DNA from: Chryseobacterium sp. FH1
Lineage (GTDB): Bacteria > Bacteroidota > Bacteroidia > Flavobacteriales > Weeksellaceae
Direction of reading: 5' to 3'
DNA: 64,000 nt
Assembly (NCBI RefSeq): GCF_000735135.1
Contig: NZ_JPLZ01000004.1
Span: 1 to 64,000, forward strand
The notes under the pieces are model-generated. The model did not search any database. It was not told the origin of the DNA and saw nothing but the letters and a program-made list of their open reading frames with translations. This document shows, one piece after another, positions 43,639 to 53,000 of the stretch. Position numbers and translations under genes: made by a program. The stretch's first letter is position 1, and every line of letters starts with the position of its first letter.

Positions 43639-44781
43639 CTATCTGTCTGCATTTAAAGAAACATTCATATTCATTCCCGCGCTCAGTTTCGCCACGTCTT
43701 CTTTTTTGTTGGCATCTGTAAACTCAATTCTTACGGGAATTCTCTGTTGTACTTTGATGAAGTTACCGGTTGAGTTGTCCGTCGGAACACTTGAATATCT
43801 TGAACCTGTTGCTGCGGAAACTGCGGTGACTTTTCCTTCAAACTGTTTTCCGCCTAAGGCATCGGCAGTCATCATTAATTTTTCACCTATTTTAATATTT
43901 GGCATCTGGCTTTCAAGGAAATTGGCAGTTACCCATTTTTGATTGTTTAAAACGATGGTGGCAACTTGCTGTCCGGGTTGAATTAACTGTCCTTCAGAAA
44001 TCGTTCTTCTTCCCATCACACCATCGTAAGGCGCAGTGATAACGGTATAGGAAAGATTGATTTTCGCCATATCCAAAGCGGCTTTTGTTCTTTTGATTTC
44101 TGCATCGTTGATGCCTAATTTGCTTTTCACTTCGGTTGTCGAAAGGTTGGCCGACTGTTTCTGATTGACCAACGTTTCGTAGGCTGCTTTTTGCGCATCG
44201 TATTCGGTTTTGGCCTGGTCAAATTGCTGTCTCGTCACCGCTTCTGCCGCCAAAAGGTTTTTGTATCGGCCTAAATTCTGTTCGGCGTTCCACAATCTTG
44301 CTTTTGCTCCGGCGATGTTGGATTCCATCACGCTGACGTTGTTGGAAACGGTATTGATTGAAGAACCTGTAGCCGAACGTTGAGCCAATGCGTTTTGATA
44401 CGCTGCTTCCGCCTGTCCGAGTTGCGTGATGATTTCACGGTCATCCAAAATGGCCAACGTATCGCCTTTTTTCACCTGCTGATGTTCGATGAATTTTATT
44501 TCCTTAATATAAGCCGAAACTCTTGTGTTGATTGGATTGATAAATTCCTCCACCTGAGCCGCTTCCGTATAGGTTTTGTCACCGATGTGAAAGTACTGAC
44601 GAATCAGCCAAAACAATCCGAAACCTATCACTGCAAAAACGATAACGTTTGAAATGATGGCTCTGATTTTATTCTTTCTGTTTTGTTTCTTCTTAGCTTC
44701 AGCGCTTGATACCACAGGTTTTACCGGCGCTTGTGGTTGTGTATTTTGAGTATTTTGAGTATTTTGTTCCTTGTTTTCCAT
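43639..44781 (-). CDS. EmrA/HlyD family membrane fusion protein
   Basis: A 380-residue periplasmic adaptor joining the MFS pump to TolC. The start at 44781 gives MENKEQNTQNTQNTQPQ, with a short NTQ repeat; a frame extension to 44874 is not convincing. One membrane helix lies at about 41-62 after a basic stretch. Then a biotinyl-lipoyl-like half (VSAYIKEIKFIEHQQVKKGD), a long coiled-coil hairpin (about 135-250, ANLSTTEVKSKLG), and the second lipoyl half plus beta barrel (APYDGVMGRRTISEGQLIQP). It lies 97 bp upstream of the EmrB-like gene and 347 bp after the TolC gene; the latter gap holds repeats. Confidence 0.92.
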   Translation of the reverse strand: MENKEQNTQNTQNTQPQAPVKPVVSSAEAKKKQNRKNKIRAIISNVIVFAVIGFGLFWLIRQYFHIGDKTYTEAAQVEEFINPINTRVSAYIKEIKFIEHQQVKKGDTLAILDDREIITQLGQAEAAYQNALAQRSATGSSINTVSNNVSVMESNIAGAKARLWNAEQNLGRYKNLLAAEAVTRQQFDQAKTEYDAQKAAYETLVNQKQSANLSTTEVKSKLGINDAEIKRTKAALDMAKINLSYTVITAPYDGVMGRRTISEGQLIQPGQQVATIVLNNQKWVTANFLESQMPNIKIGEKLMMTADALGGKQFEGKVTAVSAATGSRYSSVPTDNSTGNFIKVQQRIPVRIEFTDANKKEDVAKLSAGMNMNVSLNADR

Positions 44782-44827
44782 TGTTTTTATATTTTTTTGA
44801 ACATAAAGTTCAGAGAGGTTTTTTTTT

Positions 44828-44905
44828 ATAAATGTTTTAAGTTCGCAATGCCGTTTTAAACGCAAAGACTTCATTTGAAACCGCTAAATTTTAATAGTGC
44901 AAAGG
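44828..44905. repeat. degenerate AACGCAAAG-type repeat
   Basis: TTTTAAGTTCGCAATGCCGT, AAACGCAAAGAC and a later GTGCAAAGGC resemble the repeats at 10805, 16297 and 47414 but in scrambled order. It is in the tolC-emrA gap. Confidence 0.45.
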
Positions 44906-45013
44906 CAAATAAATTTGCTTCGCGAAGCTTATGTACAAGCTTAGTAAAATCAACTTGTTGAATTTATGTTTATTTATTTTTTTTCTATTACTACTTTTAG
45001 TCATTTAAAAATT

Positions 45014-45115
45014 GGTCAAAATTATTTCCCCAGCCCTAAAGGGAGTAATTTTGACTCATTTTCAAGAGAATTTTTCCTCCCTTTAATGTTGGGGCGAAGA
45101 AAAATTCTTTGAAAA
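45014..45115. repeat. inverted-repeat element in the tolC-emrA gap
   Basis: CCCCAGCCCTAAAGGGAGTA and CTCCCTTTAATGTTGGGG form a long imperfect hairpin, with GGTCAAAATTATTT / AGTAATTTTGACTC as a further pair and AAGAGAATTTTTC / GAAAAATTCTTT. The core matches the 2746-2895 element. Lying within an operon it may process or attenuate the message. Confidence 0.6.
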
Positions 45116-45128
45116 TTTACATTTGAAA

Positions 45129-46439
45129 TCAAAGTGTTCCAGTCGACTTCAGTAAATTATAATATTGATACAGCACATTGATTTCCGCATTCGCAAAGTC
45201 CAGTTCAGATTGTAGTTTCTGGTTTTGCGCATCAATCATTTCTGCCTGTACCGCCAATTGATTGAGGTATTTCGCTTCGGTGATTTTATAGTTTTCTTCC
45301 GCCAGCCTTTTCGCATCATTTAAAATATCGGCCTGCTGAATTGCTTCCTGATATTTTACATACGAAGCATTAACATTCATATCAATATTCTGTTGGGTCA
45401 AAGTCAAAGCGTCATTAGCCTGCATTTTCTGGAATTCGCCCAGCTTTACTTTTTCTTTGGTTTTATACAGATTATCGATGTTGTAGCTTAAAGAAATTCC
45501 ACCTTGCCAACCGCTCGCATACATATCCAATACAGGATTTCTATTGGTAATCGGTCTTTGCAGACTGTACCCACCGAAACCGGAAAGCGTGGGCATCCTG
45601 TCGGTTTTGATGATTTCAATATTTTTGTCGGCAACACCAATGTTGGTTTGTGCAGATTTCAATTGTGGATTGCTGTCGTGAGCGAGATTTAAATAATAAT
45701 CCATCCCTATTCCTGATTCTTTATTTTCCAAATTTTCAACCGGAATAATTTCGGTATCGGCTGGCAATCCTAAACCGATATTTAAATTGTAATTGAGGAT
45801 TTTTCTGTTGTTGGCTAAAGTCAGAATGCTTTGGTCAAGATTTTTAATCGCCAGTTCACCACGGATGACTTCATTTCTCGTTACCATTCCCTGTTTGTAA
45901 AAATCGTTGATGTTCTTCAAACGTTGCTGAGCCAGTTTTTTATTATTATCAAAAACCGATTGTTGATTGATGATTTTATAAACATCCAGATAATTAGAAA
46001 TCACTAAAAATTTCACGTCCTGCTGATTCTTTTCTAAATCCAGTTCAGAAAGCTGTTCGCGAAGTCCCGCCAGTTCAATCGATTTATTGACCAATCCACC
46101 TTTGAAAATCAATTGAGTTGCCTGCACACCATACGTACTTCCGTAATGAGGCATCGGAATCGCGGTTGAGTTTGAGAAATCTTTGTCGATTGCCACCACA
46201 TTTCCCAAATAAAATTGAGTTGTAGAAGCTGTGATGGAAGGGAGTTTCTGAAGTTTGGTGATATCGATCTGCTGTTTGGCAATATTGATATTCTGTGCCG
46301 AAACTTTCAATTGGTAGTGGTTTTGAAGCGCAAGTTCGGCAACTTCATTTGCTGTCATCTGTTTTATTTCTTGTGAAAAAAACAGCGCAGGAAAGATAGC
46401 CATCACGAGTGACAGTGCTGTTTTTATATTCTTTGTCAT
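45129..46439 (-). CDS. TolC family outer-membrane efflux protein
   Basis: A 436-residue outer-membrane channel. Signal peptide about residues 1-22 (FPALFFSQ). Two repeats of the OEP fold are evident from the long amphipathic helices, e.g. ALQNHYQLKVSAQNINIAKQ near 32-51 and NVNASYVKYQEAIQQADILN near 355-374. No lipobox, unlike the second OMF in this window. It follows the AraC gene by 88 bp on the same strand but has its own promoter and a palindromic operator in that gap. It should work with the EmrA/EmrB-like proteins downstream. Confidence 0.92.
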   Translation of the reverse strand: MTKNIKTALSLVMAIFPALFFSQEIKQMTANEVAELALQNHYQLKVSAQNINIAKQQIDITKLQKLPSITASTTQFYLGNVVAIDKDFSNSTAIPMPHYGSTYGVQATQLIFKGGLVNKSIELAGLREQLSELDLEKNQQDVKFLVISNYLDVYKIINQQSVFDNNKKLAQQRLKNINDFYKQGMVTRNEVIRGELAIKNLDQSILTLANNRKILNYNLNIGLGLPADTEIIPVENLENKESGIGMDYYLNLAHDSNPQLKSAQTNIGVADKNIEIIKTDRMPTLSGFGGYSLQRPITNRNPVLDMYASGWQGGISLSYNIDNLYKTKEKVKLGEFQKMQANDALTLTQQNIDMNVNASYVKYQEAIQQADILNDAKRLAEENYKITEAKYLNQLAVQAEMIDAQNQKLQSELDFANAEINVLYQYYNLLKSTGTL

Positions 46440-46458
46440 TTTACCTTGTTTTACGTAG

Positions 46459-46466
46459 CAAAGTTA
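46459..46466 (-). promoter_or_regulatory. -7 box of the tolC-emrAB operon
   Basis: TAACTTTG on the minus strand fits TAnnTTTG. A TTTG lies 19 bp upstream, the expected -33 spacing, and that TTTG falls within the 16-bp palindrome at 46481-46496. The box ends 19 nt before the ATG at 46439. Confidence 0.78.
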
Positions 46467-46480
46467 CGACGGATGCAATA

Positions 46481-46496
46481 TCAAACAAATGTTTGA
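46481..46496. promoter_or_regulatory. palindromic operator candidate (efflux operon 1)
   Basis: TCAAACAAATGTTTGA: 7-bp perfect arms TCAAACA/TGTTTGA around AA. It overlaps the -33 element of the tolC promoter, the usual place for a repressor. The same arms with centre AT occur upstream of the RND pump at 54596-54611. The size and symmetry suit a TetR-type repressor, but none is encoded in the window; the adjacent AraC-type protein would not be expected to use such a short dyad. Confidence 0.75.
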
Positions 46497-46527
46497 GATT
46501 TGGAAAAAGATGTTCAAATGTAGGATT

Positions 46528-47373
46528 TTAGCCTTCGAACTGATTTCGGTATTGAGAAGGACTTACTTCCAAATGTTTTTTAAAAAAGTGGGAAAACGAA
46601 TACTGGTCGCTGAAACCAAGAATTGTAGAAATCTCTGAAACTGGCTTTTTAGAAGAGTTTAATAACACTTTTGCCTCATTGATTACAATTAGAGCAATAA
46701 TCTGACTCGCTGACTTTTCCGTAATAGTTTTGACGACTGACGAAAGATGTCTGGTTGTAATCGACTGTCGTTCGGCGTAGAACTCTACCGTTCTGTCATT
46801 ATGATGATGAGAAGCCAAATCATTGAGAAAAACGAAAACAATCTCCTCCTGTCTCGACATCTGATTCATCGAATTGCTGTCCTCGCTGGATATAATTCCA
46901 GCCATCTGGTAACAGAAAACCGAGAAGAGATGTTCCACCATTTCCTTTTTATAAGTCATTTCAGTCTGAGAATCGAGAATATATTTTAAAAAGTTTACGC
47001 TTTTCCAAACCATATCCATATCATCCTGATGAAAAGGAACGCCCACATTCATCTGCTGACGGAAATATCGGTACGTTATTAACCGATTAAATTTCAAAGA
47101 CAAAGCGGAAATAAATTCCCGTTTGTAAGAAACCATCCTCGACTGGAAATCGTCACTTACAGAAATGAGTTCGTAAACGGTCTGCGGATCGGTCACCATA
47201 AACATATTGGCCGACAGTTCGAGGTCGCTGAAATGCTGTCGCAGTTTGATACAACCGCTTCTAATAAAGATAAAAGCAGGGTTATCGGGACGGAAAGGTT
47301 TGTCGGCAGAGATTCTTTCAAAAATATTATGTTGCGTAAAAATCTCAACCCCGAATTTTTCTAAAGCGGACAT
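46528..47373 (-). CDS. AraC family transcriptional regulator
   Basis: A 281-residue regulator with an N-terminal cupin-like sensor (about 1-165) and a C-terminal double helix-turn-helix (about 185-281): SASQIIALIVINEAKVLLNS, then PVSEISTILGFSDQYSFSHF and KKHLEVSPSQYRNQ. It is directly upstream of the tolC-emrA-emrB genes on the same strand, so it probably controls them, though the 16-bp palindrome in front of tolC suggests that another regulator acts too. Its -7 box lies 4 nt from the ATG, so its mRNA may be leaderless. Confidence 0.9.
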   Translation of the reverse strand: MSALEKFGVEIFTQHNIFERISADKPFRPDNPAFIFIRSGCIKLRQHFSDLELSANMFMVTDPQTVYELISVSDDFQSRMVSYKREFISALSLKFNRLITYRYFRQQMNVGVPFHQDDMDMVWKSVNFLKYILDSQTEMTYKKEMVEHLFSVFCYQMAGIISSEDSNSMNQMSRQEEIVFVFLNDLASHHHNDRTVEFYAERQSITTRHLSSVVKTITEKSASQIIALIVINEAKVLLNSSKKPVSEISTILGFSDQYSFSHFFKKHLEVSPSQYRNQFEG

Positions 47374-47377
47374 AAGG

Positions 47378-47385
47378 CAAATTTA
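47378..47385 (-). promoter_or_regulatory. -7 box of the AraC regulator, abutting the start codon
   Basis: TAAATTTG on the minus strand, a perfect TAnnTTTG, ends 4 nt before the ATG at 47373. Transcription would start at about the ATG, as with dusB. Confidence 0.6.
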
Positions 47386-47413
47386 GTGTTTTGTGGAGTT
47401 ATGGCTGATTTTT

Positions 47414-47475
47414 AAACGCAAAGCACGCAAATATTTTTTGGTAAAAGTGACTGCTTTTAAGATTCGCAAAGACGT
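47414..47475. repeat. AACGCAAAG-type repeat
   Basis: AAACGCAAAGCACGCAAATA at the left and TTTTAAGATTCGCAAAGACG at the right, as at 10805 and 16297. Confidence 0.6.
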
Positions 47476-47503
47476 TAGAACTCATCAAAGATTCTTAAAA
47501 ACG

Positions 47504-47535
47504 AAAAACCTCAGAGAAAATGTTCTGAGGTTTTT
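47504..47535 (-). terminator. terminator downstream of the AIM24 gene
   Basis: AAAAACCTCAGA (47504-47515) and TCTGAGGTTTTT (47524-47535) are perfect 12-bp inverted repeats; on the minus strand T-rich sequence follows. It comes after element copy 6, so here the element is part of the transcribed 3' region. Confidence 0.82.
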
Positions 47536-47542
47536 GGACATT

Positions 47543-47634
47543 CATAGCCCCGATAGTAACGGTTACCCCACAGCAAGCCTTGGGAAAAGCTTTGGCGCGA
47601 GGAGTAATAGTGGATAGCGGGAAACAGCTCCTAA
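47543..47634 (-). repeat. 3'-end dispersed palindromic element, copy 6
   Basis: Minus-strand start TTTAGGAGCTGTTTCCCGC, end ATCGGGGCTATGAA. Nearly identical to copy 5 in its core. Between it and the AIM24 stop there is a second TTTTTAGGAGCTATTTGACT at 47663-47682, like a nested partial copy. With the neighbouring repeats it fills the 309-bp gap. Confidence 0.82.
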
Positions 47635-47682
47635 ACAAAAATTAAGCAAACTGTTCGACGGAGTCAAATAGCTCCTAAAAAT

Positions 47683-48375
47683 TTATTTTGTTACGATGTA
47701 AACTTCCTCGTACGGCTGAATCAACACCCAACCGTTGCCGGAAAATTTCATTTGGAATTCTTCGCCACTTCCTCTGCCGATGAGGCTTTTGAGAGAAACG
47801 TTGGTTTTGAGTTCTGGTGTCAGGTTTCCGGACCACGCGACTGTTGCGTTTGGGTCGGTGAAAACAGGTGCGTCTGGCGTTACCAAAAGCGTCAAAGGAT
47901 GGCCGTGCGTGGTGATGGCGATGTGGCCGGTTCCCGTAAGTTTCACTTGGAAAAGTCCGCCTGCCATAACGCCTGCGATGCTTTTTAGCATTTTGATGTC
48001 GCTTTTGATGCTTTGGTCGTGGGCCAAAACGTCGTTTCCGTTGACGGAGATGGATTCATTTTCGAGGTAAAGGATTCTTACTTTTTTGCCGTTGTCTGCA
48101 ACGTACAATCTGCCGGTTCCTTCGGCTTTCATCAGTTTTGTGCCTTCGCCAGAAATTGCTTTTTTGAGAAGGTTGCCCAGTCCACCGGAAAGCATTCCTT
48201 GTCTTTCGAAATTGACGTTCCCAACGTAGCCGACCATACTTCCGGCCTTAGTCCAAACCGCTTGGTTGTTGAGGTTGATTTCCAGAAGTTCTGGTTTCTC
48301 CAGCTCGAAATGGTCTTTTTCCTGTGAATTTTCTTTGGTCTCGTTGACGAAAGCTTCGATTGAAAATTTGCTCAT
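47683..48375 (-). CDS. AIM24 family protein (TIGR00266-like)
   Basis: A 230-residue soluble protein of the AIM24/TIGR00266 type, a double-stranded beta-helix fold of tandem beta repeats. Recognisable segments are VWTKAGSMVGYVGNVNFERQ (about 40-59), GRLYVADNGKKVRILYLENE and GHIAITTHGHPLTLLVTPDA. The biochemical role of the bacterial proteins is not known; the yeast member is mitochondrial. There is no signal peptide. The gene stands alone between the two efflux operons, followed by a dispersed element and a terminator. Confidence 0.85.
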   Translation of the reverse strand: MSKFSIEAFVNETKENSQEKDHFELEKPELLEINLNNQAVWTKAGSMVGYVGNVNFERQGMLSGGLGNLLKKAISGEGTKLMKAEGTGRLYVADNGKKVRILYLENESISVNGNDVLAHDQSIKSDIKMLKSIAGVMAGGLFQVKLTGTGHIAITTHGHPLTLLVTPDAPVFTDPNATVAWSGNLTPELKTNVSLKSLIGRGSGEEFQMKFSGNGWVLIQPYEEVYIVTK

Positions 48376-48465
48376 AGTTTGTATTTTTTTAGTTATACCA
48401 AGCTAAGGATTTTTTTGATAGGATTGATATTAAATATTTGAAAATGGATTATCCTCACCCTAAAT

Positions 48466-48484
48466 CCCTCTCCAAAGGAGAGGG
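48466..48484. repeat. CCCTCTCC/GGAGAGGG hairpin repeat
   Basis: CCCTCTCC-AAA-GGAGAGGG with preceding CCTCACCCTAAAT. It is a second copy of the hairpin after the GH97 gene at 29233. It lies between the AIM24 start and the OMF terminator. Confidence 0.65.
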
Positions 48485-48500
48485 ACTCTGACTCAAGAAA

Positions 48501-48527
48501 AAAACCTAACAAGAACGGTTAGGTTTT
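48501..48527 (-). terminator. terminator of the RND efflux operon
   Basis: AAAACCTAAC (48501-48510) and GTTAGGTTTT (48518-48527) are perfect inverted repeats with T-rich sequence following on the minus strand, 27 bp past the OMF stop. Confidence 0.87.
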
Positions 48528-48553
48528 AAATATAATAGGTAAAAATTTGGTGT

Positions 48554-49951
48554 CTAAAATTGTCCGCCTCCGAGTGCTCTGTAGAATTCGGTAACGGCCT
48601 GAAGTTGTTGCAATTTGTCATTCACTCCGGAAAGTCTGGCTTGTAGCAAAGCTTGCTCGGATGTCAAAACATTGACGTAATTCACGTTGGATGAATAGGT
48701 TAATAGTTCTTTGTTGAATTCTAACGCTTTCTCCAAAGATTGGATTTGTAATTGTCTTGTGTCTTCTTTCTCCTTCGCTTTTTGATAGGACAATAATGAG
48801 TTCGAAACTTCGGAACCTGCAGTTAGTAAAGCTTTTTCGAATGTATAATAAGCCTGCATTTTACGGGCTTCCATAATTCTTACCTGTGCTTTTCTGGTTC
48901 CCATTTGGAAAATATTTTGTGTCACCGTTCCTCCAAGTGTGTAGAACAGAGAATTAGTGAAAAAACTTTCCAAAGTTCTGGATGACAATCCCAAAGTTCC
49001 TGTGATGCTAATCGTTGGATAAACCTGCGCCATCGCCATATTTTTGTTCTCGAAAGCCTGACGGAAAGTTAATTCGGCCGACTGAACATCAGGACGATTT
49101 TTCAATAATGAAGCAGGAACTCCAGTTTTTAAATCTGTGTAAATTACCTGAGAATCGATGGAATTTCTGTCAATCGATTGCGGATTATCATTCATTAAAA
49201 TATTCAGGGAATTCTCGGTTTGCTGGATTTGCATTTCCAAATCCGGAACCGACAATTGCGCCGAATAAAGATTTGCCTTACTTTGTTCCACGTCAGCTCC
49301 TGTCAGATATGCCGCGTCCATCAACAACTTTACAGATTCTACATCTTGTTTACGAAGTTCAATGGTCTGTTTTGTAATTTCCAATTGCTTATCCAGCGAA
49401 ATCAATTGATAATATAACGTCGCCGCCTGCGCTACCATTTGTGTTTGAATGGCGCGTTTTGCCGCATCAGTTTGAAGAAATCCTGCGTAGGCCGAGTTTT
49501 TAAGCGCTTTGATTCTTCCCCAAACATCGATTTCCCAACCTGTTGAGATTCCTAATCTGTACACCAGCAAATCGGGCATCACGAAGTTTCCACCTTGCGC
49601 CGCTGCACTATTTTTGGTTTCTGTCACAGAAGCAATGCCATCCAGACTTGGGAGATTCTGCAATTTGGATTGTTTGAAAACGGCACTTGCTTCCTGGATT
49701 CTGGCGACCGCTACTTTCAAATCCAGATTATTCTGAATGGTTTTATTGATGATATTCTGAAGTTTGACATCTGTGAAGATTTGGTTCCACGCAACGTTGG
49801 CTACAGAAGTACTGTCATTATTGGTTTTTTGTCGGAACAGATTGTCCTGTCGACTTTGCTCGATGTCTGGACTCTTGTAAGTATCCGTGACTTTACACGA
49901 GTAAAAGAAACCAGCGACACCTGCTAATATGATTAGATTTTTTAATTTCAT
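48554..49951 (-). CDS. NodT/OprM-type outer-membrane factor lipoprotein of an RND pump
   Basis: A 465-residue outer-membrane channel of the RND-associated lipoprotein class. The ATG at 49951 gives a lipoprotein signal with FYSC and Cys19; a TTG 9 bp upstream is possible but less likely. Family signatures include RQDNLFRQ, TGWEIDVWGRIKALKNSAYA (about 143-162) and the repeat RPDVQSAELTFRQAFENKNM. It is the third gene of AcrA-AcrB-OMF on the minus strand, 74 bp past acrB. That gap contains small palindromes. Confidence 0.94.
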   Translation of the reverse strand: MKLKNLIILAGVAGFFYSCKVTDTYKSPDIEQSRQDNLFRQKTNNDSTSVANVAWNQIFTDVKLQNIINKTIQNNLDLKVAVARIQEASAVFKQSKLQNLPSLDGIASVTETKNSAAAQGGNFVMPDLLVYRLGISTGWEIDVWGRIKALKNSAYAGFLQTDAAKRAIQTQMVAQAATLYYQLISLDKQLEITKQTIELRKQDVESVKLLMDAAYLTGADVEQSKANLYSAQLSVPDLEMQIQQTENSLNILMNDNPQSIDRNSIDSQVIYTDLKTGVPASLLKNRPDVQSAELTFRQAFENKNMAMAQVYPTISITGTLGLSSRTLESFFTNSLFYTLGGTVTQNIFQMGTRKAQVRIMEARKMQAYYTFEKALLTAGSEVSNSLLSYQKAKEKEDTRQLQIQSLEKALEFNKELLTYSSNVNYVNVLTSEQALLQARLSGVNDKLQQLQAVTEFYRALGGGQF

Positions 49952-49975
49952 TTTTCTCAAGTTTAATTGCGCATT

Positions 49976-50019
49976 CCTAGGGCTTTACCCTAGGCTTTTT
50001 GATTGCGCCACTACGTGGC
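49976..50019. repeat. small palindromes between acrB and the OMF gene
   Basis: CCTAGGG-CTTTA-CCCTAGG at 49976-49994 and GCCAC-TAC-GTGGC at 50007-50019, separated by GCTTTTTGATTGC. They resemble in style the arrays in the ilv cluster and lie within an operon. Confidence 0.65.
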
Positions 50020-50025
50020 TTTGGA

Positions 50026-53000
50026 TTATTCGCTAAGTTCGCCTTCATATTTATCAGACACTTTCTTGCTGCTCACTTTTTCCTGCAGATACATAAAGAC
50101 AGCGAACAAAATCGGAATAAAAAACACACCGAATATAGTTCCGAAAAGCATTCCTCCAATCGCTCCAATTCCGATGGATTGGTTACCAACCGCTCCTGCT
50201 CCAGTGGAAATCGCCAATGGAATCAAACCGAAAATGAACGCAAACGAGGTCATCAAAATCGGACGAAGTCTTTGTTTAGCACCACTAATTGCCGCGTGTG
50301 CAATTGTGTAACCTTTTTTCCTCGCATCCAGGGCAAATTCTACAATCAGGATCGCATTCTTGGCCAAGAGTCCAATCAACATAATGAGTGAAATCTGAGT
50401 GTAAATATTATTAGAACCACCAATCCAGCTGCTGAACATCATTACCCCAGCCAAACCAACCGGCAACGACAACATTACTGCAAATGGTAAAATGTAACTT
50501 TCATACTGCGCTGCCAAAAGGAAATAAACGAACACACAACATAAAATAAAGATGTAAACGGTTTGTCCTCCCGCGGTAACTTCCTCTCTCGTCAAACCAG
50601 AAAATTCGTAGCCGTAACCTTGTGGCAAGGTTTCTTTTGCAACTCTTTCAACGGTGTTGATTGCGTCTCCAGAAGAGAAACCAGGATTTGGTGTTCCGTT
50701 CAGTGATATTGCTGTAAATAGATTGAATCTTCCGATTGCTTGCGGACCATAAACTTTTCTTGCGGTAATGAATCTGCTTAATGGTGCCATTTCGCCATTC
50801 GAATTTCGAACTTGGATCATATTGAAACTCTCCAGATTTTCTCTGTCCTCAAAAGGTGCTTGATAAATTACACGATATTGCTTCCCAAAGAGATTGACAT
50901 TCGACGCGTAAACACCACCGTAATAACCTTGCATTGTCGTTAAAATATCATTGATGGTAAATCCTGCAGCTTTGGTTGCAGCAATATCAATATCAATCAT
51001 ATATTGCGGATAATTCGGGTTGAAAGAGGTAAAAGTTCTTTGAATATCCGGTTGTTGATTCATTTTATCGATGAAATCATTGGTCACTTTGGTCAAGTCT
51101 GCGATGCTTCCACCTTTCTGATCTTGGATCTGCATTTCGAAACCTGCGGCATTACCAAAACCTTGCAACGTTGGCCTTCCGAAGAAAGTCATCTTTGCAT
51201 CCTTGATTCCAGCAGTTTCTTTGTACATCCTCGCAACAAAAGATTGCAAGTCGGTTCCTTTATCTGTTCTGTCTTTCCAGTCTTTCAGTTTTACGATGAG
51301 CATTCCGTTGTTGGAACCACTTCCACTGATCATTCCTCGACCAGAAACTTTGAAGATGTGTAGAACTTCCGGTTGTTTTTTGACGATGTCTTCCACTTTC
51401 TGCATCACTTCTCTCGTCCGATTTTCATTGGAACCAATTGGAAGCGAGATGTCCATAAAAATCCCGCCCATATCTTCACTTGGAACGAAGGATTTCGGTG
51501 TCGTGTTCATTAACCAAACAAAAATTCCAGCAAAAACCGCCAGTCCTGCGAAGGCCATCCATTTTTTTCTTAATAAAAATAAAATTCCCCGTGTATAACG
51601 TTTCACCATCGCATCAAAAATGATATTAAAATTGGTAAAAAACCTTTCCAAGAAATTCTTTTTCTTTTCTTCGTGAGAATGAGGCTTGAGGAAAATCGCA
51701 CATAAAGCTGGACTTAACGTCAATGCATTGACGGCGGATAATATAATTGAGATCGCTAATGTCAATCCAAATTGTTTGTAGAAAACTCCGGCAGAACCAG
51801 AGATAAAACTCACCGGAATGAAAACCGCCGCCATTACCAAAGTAATACTGATAATCGCGCCACTGATCTCATCCATTGCATTCACAGAAGCTCGTAGTGG
51901 TGATTTTTCGCCATTTTCCAATTTACTGTGAACAGCCTCTACAACTACAATTGCATCATCGACCACAATTCCCACCGCCAAAATCAAGGCAAAAAGTGTT
52001 AATAGATTGATCGTAAATCCAAAAATACTTAGAAAGAAAAATGTTCCCACAATTGCAACCGGAACCGAAATCGCCGGAATCAAAGTTGAACGCCAATCCT
52101 GCAGAAATAAGAAAACCACGATGAATACAAGGATAAACGCCTCAAACAAAGTATGGATCACTTTCTCGATGGACGCGTCCAAAAAGTCGTTGGCGTTGAC
52201 AAGCGCAACATATTTCACACCTTTCGGAAATGATTCCTGTGCTTTATCAAGAACCGCAATCGATTGGTCGATAACTTCTTGAGCATTGGAACCTGCTGTT
52301 TGTGCAACCGCCATACCAATGGAAGGATTTCCGTCCGTGACACTAGTTCCTGTATAATCTTGCGCACCAAGTTCAACTCTTGCCACATCTTTCAGTTTCA
52401 AGGTTTGTCCATTCTCAGTAGCTTTGATGATGATATTATCGAATTCTGGAATCTCGGTTAATCTTCCTTTATATTTTAAAGTATATCTGAAACTCTGGTT
52501 ACTCTCGTCACCTAAACTTCCTGGCGCCGCCTCGATATTTTGTTCAGCTAAAAGCGTACTGATATCCGATGGCACAAGTCCATAGGAAGCCATTTTGTTT
52601 GGATCCAACCAAATTCTGATCGAGTAATCTTTAGAACCAAAAACCGTCACATCACCAACGCCCGTTACCCTTTTGATTTGTGGAACGATATTGATGTTGG
52701 TGTAATTCTGAAGGAAAGTCATATCATACGCAGGATTCTCACTGTAGAGCGAGAAGATCAATACGTTGGAACTTTGTCTCTTCAAAACGGTAACTCCGGC
52801 TTGTGTAACTTCTCGAGGTAGAAGAGAATTCGCTCTGGAAACCCTGTTTTGAACGTTTACCGCGGCGATATCCGGATCAACACCTTGCTTGAAATAAACA
52901 GTCACCGATCCCGACCCGTCGTTGGTCGCGGAAGAAGTCATATACGTCATTCCTTCCACACCATTGATCTGCTCCTCGAGGGGAACGATTACACTTTTCA

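Noticed and set aside
46528-46528. AraC regulator as the protein binding the 16-bp palindrome
   Set aside because: AraC-type proteins usually bind longer, often direct-repeat sites; the same palindrome at the RND operon suggests a different dimeric repressor.
41952-47373. AraC-TolC-EmrAB block considered as a horizontally acquired island
   Set aside because: It seems slightly richer in GC by eye, but I cannot compute composition, and there are no mobility genes or flanking direct repeats.
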